A DNA stretch of 64,000 bases, taken from the IMG/VR virus record IMGVR_UViG_3300021961_000050, positions 24,225 to 88,224 of that record; one strand, 5' to 3'. Numbering within the stretch: the stretch's first letter is position 1; each line of letters begins with the position of its first letter. Positions 36,282-45,209 of this stretch are shown piece after piece. Origin of the DNA: a virus. The notes under the pieces were generated by a model. It did not search any database, was not told the origin of the DNA, and worked only from the letters and a program-made list of their open reading frames with translations. The position numbers and the translations under genes are program-made.

Positions 36282-37628
36282 ATGCCAAAATTAGCCAACG
36301 AAACAGATTTAGAATATAAACGCAGAGTTATAGATATCAAGTCAGAATCATTCTGTGGAGCCAAATGGTATAACGCTACCATATGGTTAGGATCAGGCAT
36401 GACTACCAGTTGTCATCATCCCTTACCACATGCCATTGATGTTAAACAAATAGAATTTAATCCCAAGGCCATACACAACACTGTTGAAAAGAAAGAGCAA
36501 CGCAGACAGATGCAGGTGGGAGAAAGACCAGCAGGCTGTGAATACTGTTGGAAAATTGAGGACATGGGCACTGATAAGATATCAGACCGTGTAGATAAAA
36601 CCGTAATTTATACAGATGGAGAATTAGATGAAGCGTTCCAAAAAGATTACAGAGAAGACGTCAACCTACGAACTTTGGAAATTGCTTTTGATCGCACTTG
36701 CCAGCTGGCCTGTAGTTACTGCAATCCTGCTTTTTCCAGTACTTGGGCTAGAGATATCAAGCGGCAAGGCCCATATAACGGACTCATTAGTGATGGTCGT
36801 AATCATTTCACACATACTCATACTAGCAGTCAACTTTTTAGCATTAACGATCACAATCCATATATTGACGCATTCTTCAAGTGGTGGGAAACAGACCTCC
36901 ACAAAACACTAACTGAGTTACGTATAACAGGCGGTGAACCCTTGATGTCAGGATATACTTGGCAACTGTTTGATTGGTTTAAGGCAAATAGAGGGCAGTC
37001 AAAGACACGTATTGCTATTAATAGTAATCTAGCATTTGAACAAGATAAAATAGATAGACTGTTAGAAGCCGCAAAAGATGTTGAACTAGACATATACACA
37101 TCATGTGAAGCAACATTTGAACGAGCAGAATATATTCGTGATGGATTAGATTATAACCAATGGTTCAACAATGTTGAATATTTGTTAGAAAGTAAAAAAC
37201 TTAGAGGCCTACATGTGATGTGTACTATCAATAGTTTATGTTTAATCAGTTTGCCTAACTTCCTAAGACATATTATATATCTAAAGAAAAAGTACGGGCA
37301 AGATGCAATTAACTTTACTCTAAATATCCTACGCTTTCCTAGTTTCCAGTCACCATTGGTATTACCTAAAGAGTTTAGACAGGCACAGGCTAATAGACTA
37401 GGTATTGTTTTACACAACTATAGCGAACATTTACACGAGTTTGAACGAAATCACATAGAACGATTAATAGATTATTTAGAACTAGTAGACAAACCACATG
37501 CAGATGCTTTTGAAGAAAAGAAACTGACGCACGATTTTAAACAGTTTTATCAACAATATGACGAACGTAGAGGTAAAAACTTTCAAGAAACGTTTCCTGA
37601 ACTAAAAGATTGGTATAAAACCTTATGA
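36282..37628 (+). CDS. Radical SAM enzyme with N-terminal SPASM-like module (array member 2)
   Basis: 448 residues. The auxiliary cysteines are C25, C44, C86 and C89 (CGAKWYNATIW, TTSCHHPLPHAID, GCEYCWK). The radical SAM motif CQLACSYC gives C140, C144 and C147, and ITGGEPLMSG follows. It is the closest relative of array member 1, sharing the GMT-x-SC-x-HP pattern, which is unlike the P-CC pattern of members 3-5. Its C-terminus (FKQFYQQYDERRGKNFQETFPELKD) also mirrors member 1. The next gene starts inside its stop (ATGAG at 37625). TTAAGAGA before the ATG is a weak ribosome binding site. Confidence 0.82.
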   Translation: MPKLANETDLEYKRRVIDIKSESFCGAKWYNATIWLGSGMTTSCHHPLPHAIDVKQIEFNPKAIHNTVEKKEQRRQMQVGERPAGCEYCWKIEDMGTDKISDRVDKTVIYTDGELDEAFQKDYREDVNLRTLEIAFDRTCQLACSYCNPAFSSTWARDIKRQGPYNGLISDGRNHFTHTHTSSQLFSINDHNPYIDAFFKWWETDLHKTLTELRITGGEPLMSGYTWQLFDWFKANRGQSKTRIAINSNLAFEQDKIDRLLEAAKDVELDIYTSCEATFERAEYIRDGLDYNQWFNNVEYLLESKKLRGLHVMCTINSLCLISLPNFLRHIIYLKKKYGQDAINFTLNILRFPSFQSPLVLPKEFRQAQANRLGIVLHNYSEHLHEFERNHIERLIDYLELVDKPHADAFEEKKLTHDFKQFYQQYDERRGKNFQETFPELKDWYKTL

Positions 37629-38941
37629 GTGATAAAGAAAAAGATTACTATAAAAATTATAACTACAATGATCGTAAGCCTATATATATTAACGATAGCG
37701 AGTTAAGATCTGATCAATTGGAAAGACTAACAGAAAGTAAAGTTTTTTGTTTAATTCCGTGGATTCATTTACATGCTTTTCCAGATGGTCGTGCTTATCC
37801 CTGTTGTCTCAGTGATATGAATCTTCCAATTGGCAATTTAAAAAAAGACACTATGAAAACTGTTTGGAATGGCGACCCTTACAAAAACATGCGTAAAAAT
37901 ATGCTTGAAGAACAACCTTGTAAAGAATGTACCAAATGTTATGAACAAGAGCAAAGTGGTTTTATGAGTATGCGTAATTCAGCCAACAAAAACTTTGGTC
38001 AACATATTGGTTTAGTAGACAACACAAAAGAAGATGGCACCTATGAAGATTTTAAAATTAGATACTACGACATCAGATTTAGTAATTTGTGTAATATGAG
38101 TTGTCGTACTTGTGGTAGTCTCTTTAGTAGTAGTTGGTATAATGAAGAAACTAAATTGTTTGGTCCTAGGAATCATCCACAGATCATGTATGCCGGTCGT
38201 ACTGAAATGGATATGTGGGAGCAGATGCAAGAACATATACCCTATGTAGAGCAAATTTACTTTGCTGGTGGCGAACCATTGATCATGGAAGAACACTATA
38301 GAGTTCTTAAAGAGCTGGTAAGGTTAGAAAGATTTGATGTTAGACTAATTTACAATACAAATTTTAGTAGACTTAATCTTAAAGATGAAGATGTTTTAGA
38401 TTATTGGAGTATGTTTGACAGTGTCAGTGTTGGCGCCAGTTTAGATGCTATGGGTGATCGTGCTGAGTATATTCGTAAAGGTACACGTTGGGATGAAATT
38501 GTTGAAAATAGAAAACGCATGATTGAAAAATGTCCTAAAGTAGATTTTTATATAAGTTCAACAGTGAGTATCTATAACGCATTTCATGTCAGTGATTTTC
38601 ATAGAGAATGGGTTAACCAAGGATTAATACAACCACAAGATTGGAATATTAATATTTTACAATTTTCTGACAGAGATAGAATAGATGTGTTACCAAAAAA
38701 CTATAAATTAGAATTAACTAAAAAAATTACAGACCATATCGCGTGGTTAGAACCACTTGACAAACTTAATAGAGCTACAAACGGTTATAGAAGTATGTTA
38801 AATTTTTTAAATCAAGAAGACAAACAACATCTACTAGCAGAATTTTTTAGAATCAATGATAAAATGGATGTCTATAGAAAAGAAAGATTTGCACAGGTGT
38901 TTCCTGAGTACAAGGATTTAAGAACTTATGTCATTGCCTGA
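37625..38941 (+). CDS. Radical SAM enzyme with N-terminal SPASM-like module (array member 3)
   Basis: 438 residues. The N-terminal module is of the classic form CLIPWIHLHAFPDGRAYPCC (C42, C60, C61), then NLPIGNLKKDTMKTVWNGD and KECTKCYEQE (C102, C105). The radical SAM motif CNMSCRTC is at C156, C160 and C163, and FAGGEPLIMEEHYR follows. The first 35 residues are a polar lysine/asparagine-rich extension. Start overlaps the previous stop by four bases and the end overlaps the next start by 14, so translation is coupled. The enzyme class is clear; the reaction is not. Confidence 0.84.
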   Translation: MSDKEKDYYKNYNYNDRKPIYINDSELRSDQLERLTESKVFCLIPWIHLHAFPDGRAYPCCLSDMNLPIGNLKKDTMKTVWNGDPYKNMRKNMLEEQPCKECTKCYEQEQSGFMSMRNSANKNFGQHIGLVDNTKEDGTYEDFKIRYYDIRFSNLCNMSCRTCGSLFSSSWYNEETKLFGPRNHPQIMYAGRTEMDMWEQMQEHIPYVEQIYFAGGEPLIMEEHYRVLKELVRLERFDVRLIYNTNFSRLNLKDEDVLDYWSMFDSVSVGASLDAMGDRAEYIRKGTRWDEIVENRKRMIEKCPKVDFYISSTVSIYNAFHVSDFHREWVNQGLIQPQDWNINILQFSDRDRIDVLPKNYKLELTKKITDHIAWLEPLDKLNRATNGYRSMLNFLNQEDKQHLLAEFFRINDKMDVYRKERFAQVFPEYKDLRTYVIA

Positions 38942-40127
38942 TAAGATCTGTATGTTACCTTGGATATCAATGGAAACGTCTCCAATTGGTACAGCACGAC
39001 CTTGTTGTCTGGCCACAGATGAAATTACACAGTCTGATGGAGAAAAATTTAATCTTAGAGAACACACTTTAGAAGAAATATACCACAGTGACTATATGAA
39101 AGATCTTAGACAGCAGTTCTTAGATGGTAAACAACCTAAGACATGCCAACGTTGTTGGAGTGAAGAAGCCGCTGGTCGCACATCAAAGCGTATGAACAGT
39201 CGCATTCGTCTCAAAGAGTATTACAATCAAATTAATTGGACAGATACTAATCCTGATCAACTATGGTTCCTTGATCTTAAACTAGGTAACATCTGTAATT
39301 TAAAATGTCGTATTTGCGGATCATGGTCAAGTTCAAAATGGGCTAAAGAAGAAATAGACTATGTACCTGATCTTAAAGATCGTAAAGAGCACCTTGCTTA
39401 TAAATTTTTACAGGCGGGTAGTTGGCCAAGAGAGAATCCAGACTTTTGGCTAAACATGAATACCCTATTACCTAATATCAAATACTTAGAGTTTACTGGC
39501 GGCGAGCCATTTCTAATACAACAGCACTTTGACTTTTTAAAAACGGCTGTAAGAACAGGACACGCAGAACATATTGAAATACATTACAATACCAACGGCA
39601 CACAGTTTCCAGAAGATAGAGATCTATGGAAAGAGTTTAAACATGTTGAAATAGCATTTTCAATTGACAACACTGAACAGCGTTTTGAATATGAACGTTA
39701 TGGTGCAGATTGGAATGAAGTGCAGAATAATATTAAACGATTTAATGACATGCGTGGACCTAAACTGAGCACACAACTCTGTACCACAATGAATATTCAA
39801 AATGTCTATTATCTACCTGAAATTTGTGATTGGATAGATACACAAACATTTGACCATGTCTACTTTAACATGTTGCATGATCCATGGCATATGAACATAA
39901 CACACATGACAGACCAAGCACAGAATTTAGTCATTGATAGACTTTCATCACATGCTTTTAACATCAAATATGTCAATGAAATTCAAAACATTATAAATTT
40001 TATTAAAAATGGTAATGGTAGTACCGGTATACCTTTTTGTACACAAATGAAACAGACAGATCAATACCGCAATCAAAGTTTCTTAGAGACACATCCAGAA
40101 ATAGCAAAGGCCATGGGTTATGAGTGA
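38928..40127 (+). CDS. Radical SAM enzyme with N-terminal SPASM-like module (array member 4)
   Basis: 399 residues, the shortest of the array. CMLPWISMETSPIGTARPCC supplies C8, C26 and C27; TCQRCW gives C73 and C76; the radical SAM motif CNLKCRIC is at C123, C127 and C130, followed by LEFTGGEPFLIQQHF. The C-terminus ends with YRNQSFLETHPEIAKAMGYE, an ending of the same kind as member 3. Both ends overlap neighbouring genes (14 and 8 bases). Members 3, 4 and 5 share the P-CC pattern but are well diverged from one another, which argues for different substrates or different steps rather than recent copies. Confidence 0.84.
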   Translation: MSLPDKICMLPWISMETSPIGTARPCCLATDEITQSDGEKFNLREHTLEEIYHSDYMKDLRQQFLDGKQPKTCQRCWSEEAAGRTSKRMNSRIRLKEYYNQINWTDTNPDQLWFLDLKLGNICNLKCRICGSWSSSKWAKEEIDYVPDLKDRKEHLAYKFLQAGSWPRENPDFWLNMNTLLPNIKYLEFTGGEPFLIQQHFDFLKTAVRTGHAEHIEIHYNTNGTQFPEDRDLWKEFKHVEIAFSIDNTEQRFEYERYGADWNEVQNNIKRFNDMRGPKLSTQLCTTMNIQNVYYLPEICDWIDTQTFDHVYFNMLHDPWHMNITHMTDQAQNLVIDRLSSHAFNIKYVNEIQNIINFIKNGNGSTGIPFCTQMKQTDQYRNQSFLETHPEIAKAMGYE

Positions 40128-41505
40128 TGACAAATATCTAATAACCACTCGTCGTGATAGTGAAATGAGTGTGAGCATATATAATACTGTTTATGACCCT
40201 AAAACAATGCCTAAACCTGTTGGGTTATGTATGGCTCCTTGGACTCATACATATCTAAACCCACAAACTGAGCGTAGAATGTGTTGCGCCAGCCGTGAAT
40301 CTGCACAGAACTTTGAACAGTACATAGATACAAAAGCAGGAACTGGTAAGTATATTCCCATCACACTAGAAGAGCATTGGAATGGTGAACACATGAAGAG
40401 TGTACGCAGACGCATGATGCGTGGCGAACGACTGCCTGAATGTGAAGTATGCAATGATAAATTACTAAACACTGACGTTTACAGAAGTTATTTTGAAAGA
40501 CTCTTTGGTGATAAGTATTTACGTATATGGGACACTACAGATGATACAGGCTATACCACAATGAAGCCTGTAAGTTGGGACTACCGTTTCAGCAATCTTT
40601 GTAATTTTAAGTGTCGCATGTGTGGTGATATGTTGTCAAGTGCTTGGGAGTCAGAGCAGAGGCAACATAACATGATAGACTGGTCAAATCCTAAAAATAA
40701 TTGGATGCTTCCAGAAATAAAAGAACAGATAGAACTGTTCCAGTCATCTCAAATTGAAAAAGAGTTCTCAGACGCCGTTGAGTCTCATCAAGTTGAAGAA
40801 GTATATTGGGTTGGTGGTGAACCTCTAATGTACGATCAACATTGGAGATACATGAAACGTATCGTTGACCTAGGAGATGGCAAAAATGTTTACGCTAGAT
40901 ACAACACAAATCTTAGTCGCATCAACTATCGCGGTATCAATCTCTATAATGATATTCTATCTGGGCTACGTGATTGGCAAATCTGTGCAAGCCTTGATGG
41001 TACAGGACAAGTTGGAGAGTATATCCGAACAGGTCTTAGCTATCAAACGTGGCTTGAGAACTTTAAAGCAGGTCTTGCACGATCTACACACCGCCGTCAA
41101 ATGAGAATAGACTTCACACTTACCCTACCAGGTATGTTTGAAGTTAAAAATATAGATAATCTAGCAGTGATGCTAGATGTGGACTTGTTAAGTAAGGTGG
41201 TGTTTAGTTTTTCATCAGACATCATCTTAAGTCCACTTGCACTTCCAAAAAAACTATTACATGCTAAGATTGATGATCTATTATCTAATACACTAACCAA
41301 TCGTTCTCTCATTGACACATTAGAACAATTAAAATCTAGACCAACTTTTGAAGAACAATGGCCCAATGAGTACAAGTATGGTCTTGCAAAAGGTAAGGCT
41401 CGTGTGTTACAATTAGAGAGTATACGTAAAGATAAATTTACCTTACGTGATATATTGTCACATGATAAAGATATATTAGAATGGTGGGATTCAATTGGAA
41501 ATTAA
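40120..41505 (+). CDS. Radical SAM enzyme with N-terminal SPASM-like module (array member 5)
   Basis: 461 residues. CMAPWTHTYLNPQTERRMCC gives C37, C55 and C56; ECEVCNDK gives C108 and C111; the core motif CNFKCRMC is at C161, C165 and C168; VYWVGGEPLMYDQHW follows. The N-terminal extension of about 35 residues includes VYDPKTMPKPVG. Start overlaps the previous gene by eight bases (ATGAGTGA). A 352-residue protein of unknown function starts inside its end. Spacing between the CC and CxxC elements is longer than in member 4, with GTGKYIPITLEEHWNGEHM between them. Confidence 0.84.
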   Translation: MSDDKYLITTRRDSEMSVSIYNTVYDPKTMPKPVGLCMAPWTHTYLNPQTERRMCCASRESAQNFEQYIDTKAGTGKYIPITLEEHWNGEHMKSVRRRMMRGERLPECEVCNDKLLNTDVYRSYFERLFGDKYLRIWDTTDDTGYTTMKPVSWDYRFSNLCNFKCRMCGDMLSSAWESEQRQHNMIDWSNPKNNWMLPEIKEQIELFQSSQIEKEFSDAVESHQVEEVYWVGGEPLMYDQHWRYMKRIVDLGDGKNVYARYNTNLSRINYRGINLYNDILSGLRDWQICASLDGTGQVGEYIRTGLSYQTWLENFKAGLARSTHRRQMRIDFTLTLPGMFEVKNIDNLAVMLDVDLLSKVVFSFSSDIILSPLALPKKLLHAKIDDLLSNTLTNRSLIDTLEQLKSRPTFEEQWPNEYKYGLAKGKARVLQLESIRKDKFTLRDILSHDKDILEWWDSIGN

Positions 41506-42553
41506 AGTTACTCTACGTAATCCGTTGGACAAACAAGATTTTTTGGATTATTATATAGTTCCAAATAATAGTCAACTGGCCTGTGATTGGTTTGGTGCTC
41601 TACAGCAACTATTAAAAAATGGTAATCTATTAGAAAAGAACTTTTGTTTTTTAGGATTTCCTAACTCAGCAAGAACAGTTGACTATCTATGTAAAGAACT
41701 TAATTGGGCAGTTGATCAAATAAATTCTGCATTTGCTGATTATAATATTTTAGAAATTTTTACCAGTGATGCAGTGTCTAATAATCAAAACTTGCTTAAC
41801 CATTTACATAATCATTTTGAACAGTTACAAGGTACGGTAGAAAATTTAAGCAGTTACTATAAACGTGCTGACTACGATACCAAATATGCTATCAGACAAT
41901 TAAACAATCTTTGTCATGAACTAGAAAGCCTATTACTAAGTCAACGCAAACAACGTTCAGATCCAGAATGGGTTAGACCTAGTCAGATAACCACGTTCTT
42001 ACACGCACAGAGATACGAATTAACAGATGAGCATCGTCAGGGATTTGTTGCCAATGGATATGATCGTAAGTTTAGTCATGTCTATATGCACTGGACGCAG
42101 ATAGGAAAGACCTTGTTTGAAGTGTTCCGTGATGAACATGCACCTACACTAACAGACACAGTCTGTGAAGCAATTACTCATTTGCGTTATTATTCAGGTG
42201 AGTTTGATGTAGAATGGGGTAACACTGTGACCTATGGTGGTAACAATCCATGGCACAATTTAGAACAGGATAAATTTATCCAATGGCTAATAGATAATGG
42301 ATTTGATCCTAAGGATACAAAATTAAGTTTAGGATATTTGCCTCTTGGGCATATAGATTTGATGAAATCATTTGGCACTGACGATCCTATCAGAGTAAGA
42401 GAAATATTGGGTCGTTATCTTGATATCTATAGTATAGAGGCGGGTGAATGCTCTAATGTATTTGACTATTGTTGGGCTGACAGTGATCATAAACAGCGTC
42501 AAATTGAATCAATGAAACCTGGATATGATTACAGTAGCAAGGAGAATGTATGA
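41495..42553 (+). CDS. Protein of unknown function following the radical SAM array
   Basis: 352 residues from a TTG at 41495; an in-frame stop at 41477-41479 rules out an upstream ATG, and GGTGGG lies at a suitable distance. No family recognised. The middle part is helical (NLLNHLHNHFEQLQGTVENL, residues about 110-160). Later regions have YDRKFSHVYMHWTQIGKTLFEV and VEWGNTVTYGGNNPWHN, then KLSLGYLPLGHIDL. Histidine and tyrosine/tryptophan-rich patches look like an enzyme or binding protein rather than a structural one. Its overlap with the last array member suggests a shared role, possibly substrate handling. Confidence 0.6.
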   Translation: MEIKVTLRNPLDKQDFLDYYIVPNNSQLACDWFGALQQLLKNGNLLEKNFCFLGFPNSARTVDYLCKELNWAVDQINSAFADYNILEIFTSDAVSNNQNLLNHLHNHFEQLQGTVENLSSYYKRADYDTKYAIRQLNNLCHELESLLLSQRKQRSDPEWVRPSQITTFLHAQRYELTDEHRQGFVANGYDRKFSHVYMHWTQIGKTLFEVFRDEHAPTLTDTVCEAITHLRYYSGEFDVEWGNTVTYGGNNPWHNLEQDKFIQWLIDNGFDPKDTKLSLGYLPLGHIDLMKSFGTDDPIRVREILGRYLDIYSIEAGECSNVFDYCWADSDHKQRQIESMKPGYDYSSKENV

Positions 42554-42651
42554 AGTGGTTAAAGAAAATAATTGAAAGAATTAAATTAGAAATCAGATAC
42601 AGAAAACGTCTGAGAGAACTTAAAAAGAAAGATCCATTTATCTATAAATGA
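42550..42651 (+). CDS. Small basic helical peptide (33 residues)
   Basis: ATG at 42550 overlaps the previous stop by four bases, with AAGGAGAA upstream, and the stop overlaps the next ATG by four. The 33 residues are almost one amphipathic basic helix (MKWLKKIIERIKLEI, then RYRKRLRELKKK) ending in DPFIYK. Very small basic proteins ending this way occur in marine T4-like phages as far as I recall. Overlaps on both sides and a good ribosome binding site make it a real gene in spite of its size. Function unknown; the charge suggests RNA or membrane binding. Confidence 0.6.
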   Translation: MKWLKKIIERIKLEIRYRKRLRELKKKDPFIYK

Positions 42652-43298
42652 AAATACTTACACTAGGCGATAGTTTTACCAAAGGCAGTGAATTAGCAGA
42701 TCCTGTTAGTTCTGCTTGGCCATCTGTGCTGGCTAATATTGGAGAGCACAATGTGACCAATGAAGCGGAATACGGTGGTAGTAATGATATGATGTTTCGT
42801 AAAGCCATTGAACTAACAGCAGTGGATCATTACGATTTAATCATCATTGCTTGGACTGAAGCACATAGAATGGAAGTCTATCTTAATGAACCTAGAGACA
42901 TGGAATATAGATCATACACTGTAGGTCCGTTGAGTATAAATCATAACTGGGGTAATCTAAAATGGACCAAAGAATATTATGCTGAACATTATAATGAAGA
43001 ATATTTTTTAAGAAAGTGGCTAACACAGGTTATAGCTCTACAGGGATATTTTAAAAGTAGAGACCAAAAATATATTTTTTTAAATGCTTTTGGAAACCAA
43101 CAGGCTTTACCAAAATATAATTTAACAACTAAACAATCTGTTGATTCTAAATATTTTTTAGGTTGGCCCAATGAAGGAATAGTAGAATGGGTTTATGGAT
43201 TACCCAAAGGCAAATATGGGCATCCATTAGAACAGGCACACATATTAATTGCAGAGAAAATCAATGAAAGTATTAGGAATTTCAGCTGGGTTTCATGA
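42648..43298 (+). CDS. SGNH/GDSL hydrolase-like protein
   Basis: 216 residues. ILTLGDSFTKGSEL at the N-terminus holds the GDSF nucleophile (serine 9), EAEYGGSNDMMFRKAI the G-x-N block, LIIIAWTEAHRMEVY the central strand, and YGHPLEQAHILIAEKI a C-terminal histidine block. This family of small hydrolases is frequent in marine phages and may act on acylated sugars or peptides. It is one of three such genes in the window. The ATG overlaps the small basic peptide and the end overlaps the carbamoyltransferase start by 35 bases. Confidence 0.7.
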   Translation: MKILTLGDSFTKGSELADPVSSAWPSVLANIGEHNVTNEAEYGGSNDMMFRKAIELTAVDHYDLIIIAWTEAHRMEVYLNEPRDMEYRSYTVGPLSINHNWGNLKWTKEYYAEHYNEEYFLRKWLTQVIALQGYFKSRDQKYIFLNAFGNQQALPKYNLTTKQSVDSKYFLGWPNEGIVEWVYGLPKGKYGHPLEQAHILIAEKINESIRNFSWVS

Positions 43299-44748
43299 TG
43301 CTGGAATAGCATTCATTGACAATGGTAACATTGTCTATGCTGGACACAGTGAAAGATACAGCAAGATCAAACATGATAGCGAGTTAAATCCGCAAATTCT
43401 TGCTGACTGTATCAGTAGATGTGGGATTCCTGATGTTATTGCCTACTATGAGAAACCATGGATTAAAAAGACCAGACAGTTATATGCAGGTCAATGGAAT
43501 GATCTTTGGCACGGTTGGTCAGTTCGCAACATGATTAACAAAGTTGATCCAACTAACGAATTACATCGTGTACCAATTAAAACATATAATCATCACAAAT
43601 CACATGCGGCCGCTGGCTTCCAAACTTCTAAATTTAGAGATGCTACGGTGGTTGTGATAGATGCCATTGGTGAGTGGGACACTATGTCTGTATGGAACGC
43701 ATACTATGATCGTAATGGTCGTGCCTGTTATGAAAAGTTATGGAGCCAACGCTATCCACATTCGATAGGTTTGATGTATTCAGCATTTACTAAAGAGGTT
43801 GGGCTCAGACCTTTAGATGAAGAATACATTCTAATGGGTATGGCCGCCTATGGTAATGATCTAGGTACTGCTTCGTTTAAACATGTTCTAATTGATGATG
43901 AAAATGCCCTAACATTCAGACATAATCTACATATTGGTTTACCTAACAGTGGAGAATATGGAGAACCGTTTGATATAGCCGCCAGTGCCCAAAAACTGAC
44001 AGAATATCTGATCAACTCAGTGGTATCCTACGCAAAGAAAAACGGTCGCAGTAATAATTTAGTCTACATGGGTGGAGTTGCTCTTAACTGTTTGGCTAAT
44101 AGGGACCTAGGAAGATTCTTTGATAATATTTGGATCATGCCTAATCCAGGCGATTGTGGTAGCTCACTGGGTGCGGCCGCACTGGCGTGGGGACATAAAG
44201 TAAATTGGCAAGATGCTTATCTAGGTTATGATATCAAACAGCCTTATCCAATAACAGAACTATTAAGTGAACTAGTGGAAAGGAAAATAGTAGGAGTGGC
44301 CAACGGTCCTGCAGAGTTTGGCCCTAGGGCATTAGGCAATAGATCATTACTAGCAGATCCAAGAGGACCAGAGATAAAAGATCAGGTAAATGAAATTAAA
44401 CAGAGACAAAAGTTCCGTCCATTTGCTCCTGTTATCTTAGAAGAATATGTTGATGAATATTTTTCCATGCCCAATGGTTGGGAAACTAGTCCTTATATGC
44501 AGACCACTGCTATTTGTAAAAATCTAAAAGAATTTCCTGCTATTGTACATGCAGATGGTACTAGCCGTGTACAAACAGTAGGTCCAGAATGCAGAAGTGG
44601 AATTAGACAATTACTAGAACAATGGTTTATGTGGACTGGCTGTCCTATGTTGTTAAATACTAGTCTAAACATTCGCGGTCAACCAATGGTCAATGACAGA
44701 CAAGATGCGGAAAGATTTGAAAAATTATATGGAATAAGGGTATTATGA
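43264..44748 (+). CDS. NodU/CmcH/TobZ-family carbamoyltransferase
   Basis: 494 residues from the ATG at 43264, chosen because MKVLGISAGFHDAGIAFIDN is the family N-terminus. NHHKSHAAAGF (H110, H111, H114) is the metal/carbamoyl phosphate site, TVVVIDAIGEWDTMS (D133) the ATP-binding acidic site, YMGGVALNCLANR (269-280) the ASKHA nucleotide loop, and ANGPAEFGPRALGNRSLLAD the conserved C-terminal YrdC-like domain motif with GPRALG. All key motifs are intact. The family transfers a carbamoyl group from carbamoyl phosphate through carbamoyl-AMP to a hydroxyl, usually on a sugar or antibiotic scaffold. It fits an island of glycan-tailoring enzymes. It is followed by an overlapping P-loop kinase. Confidence 0.93.
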   Translation: MKVLGISAGFHDAGIAFIDNGNIVYAGHSERYSKIKHDSELNPQILADCISRCGIPDVIAYYEKPWIKKTRQLYAGQWNDLWHGWSVRNMINKVDPTNELHRVPIKTYNHHKSHAAAGFQTSKFRDATVVVIDAIGEWDTMSVWNAYYDRNGRACYEKLWSQRYPHSIGLMYSAFTKEVGLRPLDEEYILMGMAAYGNDLGTASFKHVLIDDENALTFRHNLHIGLPNSGEYGEPFDIAASAQKLTEYLINSVVSYAKKNGRSNNLVYMGGVALNCLANRDLGRFFDNIWIMPNPGDCGSSLGAAALAWGHKVNWQDAYLGYDIKQPYPITELLSELVERKIVGVANGPAEFGPRALGNRSLLADPRGPEIKDQVNEIKQRQKFRPFAPVILEEYVDEYFSMPNGWETSPYMQTTAICKNLKEFPAIVHADGTSRVQTVGPECRSGIRQLLEQWFMWTGCPMLLNTSLNIRGQPMVNDRQDAERFEKLYGIRVL

Positions 44749-45209
44749 AAATATTAGTTATGGGATTACCAGGGTCAGGAAAATCAACTCTGTCAGAAAA
44801 ATTACTCAACGAAATTGGTAAAACACAAACTGTAGATTGGATCAATGCTGACGACCTTAGAGAGAAAAACAATGATTGGGACTTTAGTGAAGAAGGTAGA
44901 AAACGTCAAGCACGTAGAATGAGAGATTTAGCAGACGAAGGCACAAGAAATCATATGGTCTGTATTGCTGATTTTGTTTGTCCTACTAAAGAATTGCGGA
45001 ACATATACAATGCTGATTTTGTCATTTGGATGGATACTATCAAGGAAGGTCGTTTTGAAGATACTAATCGTATATTTGAACCACCCACAGTAGATGAATA
45101 TGATGTTAAAATATCATCATTTGAAGAAGCTGATCGTTGGTCAACCACTGCCGCTGATTTGATTGACATACTATTAACTTCTGATCCGTCGGAATGGACA
45201 GGTGGCTAG
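44745..45209 (+). CDS. P-loop kinase, adenylylsulfate kinase (CysC)-like
   Basis: 154 residues. Walker A GLPGSGKST at residues 7-15; INADDLREKNNDWDFSEEGR follows the pattern of the APS kinase region where D-x-D-x-x-R contacts substrate; MVCIADFVCPTKELRN corresponds to the second-strand region. Family members phosphorylate APS to PAPS, the sulfate donor; marine phages often carry such genes, and the actual substrate may be another small molecule. It overlaps the carbamoyltransferase by four bases and the next gene starts directly after its stop. At 154 residues it is somewhat shorter than typical CysC (about 200). Confidence 0.65.
   Translation: MKILVMGLPGSGKSTLSEKLLNEIGKTQTVDWINADDLREKNNDWDFSEEGRKRQARRMRDLADEGTRNHMVCIADFVCPTKELRNIYNADFVIWMDTIKEGRFEDTNRIFEPPTVDEYDVKISSFEEADRWSTTAADLIDILLTSDPSEWTGG

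Noticed and set aside
36628-36912. 94-residue frame with two apparent membrane segments inside a radical SAM gene
   Set aside because: It lies fully inside the well-supported gene at 36282-37628 in another frame, has no ribosome binding site and the overlapping codons preserve radical SAM motifs.
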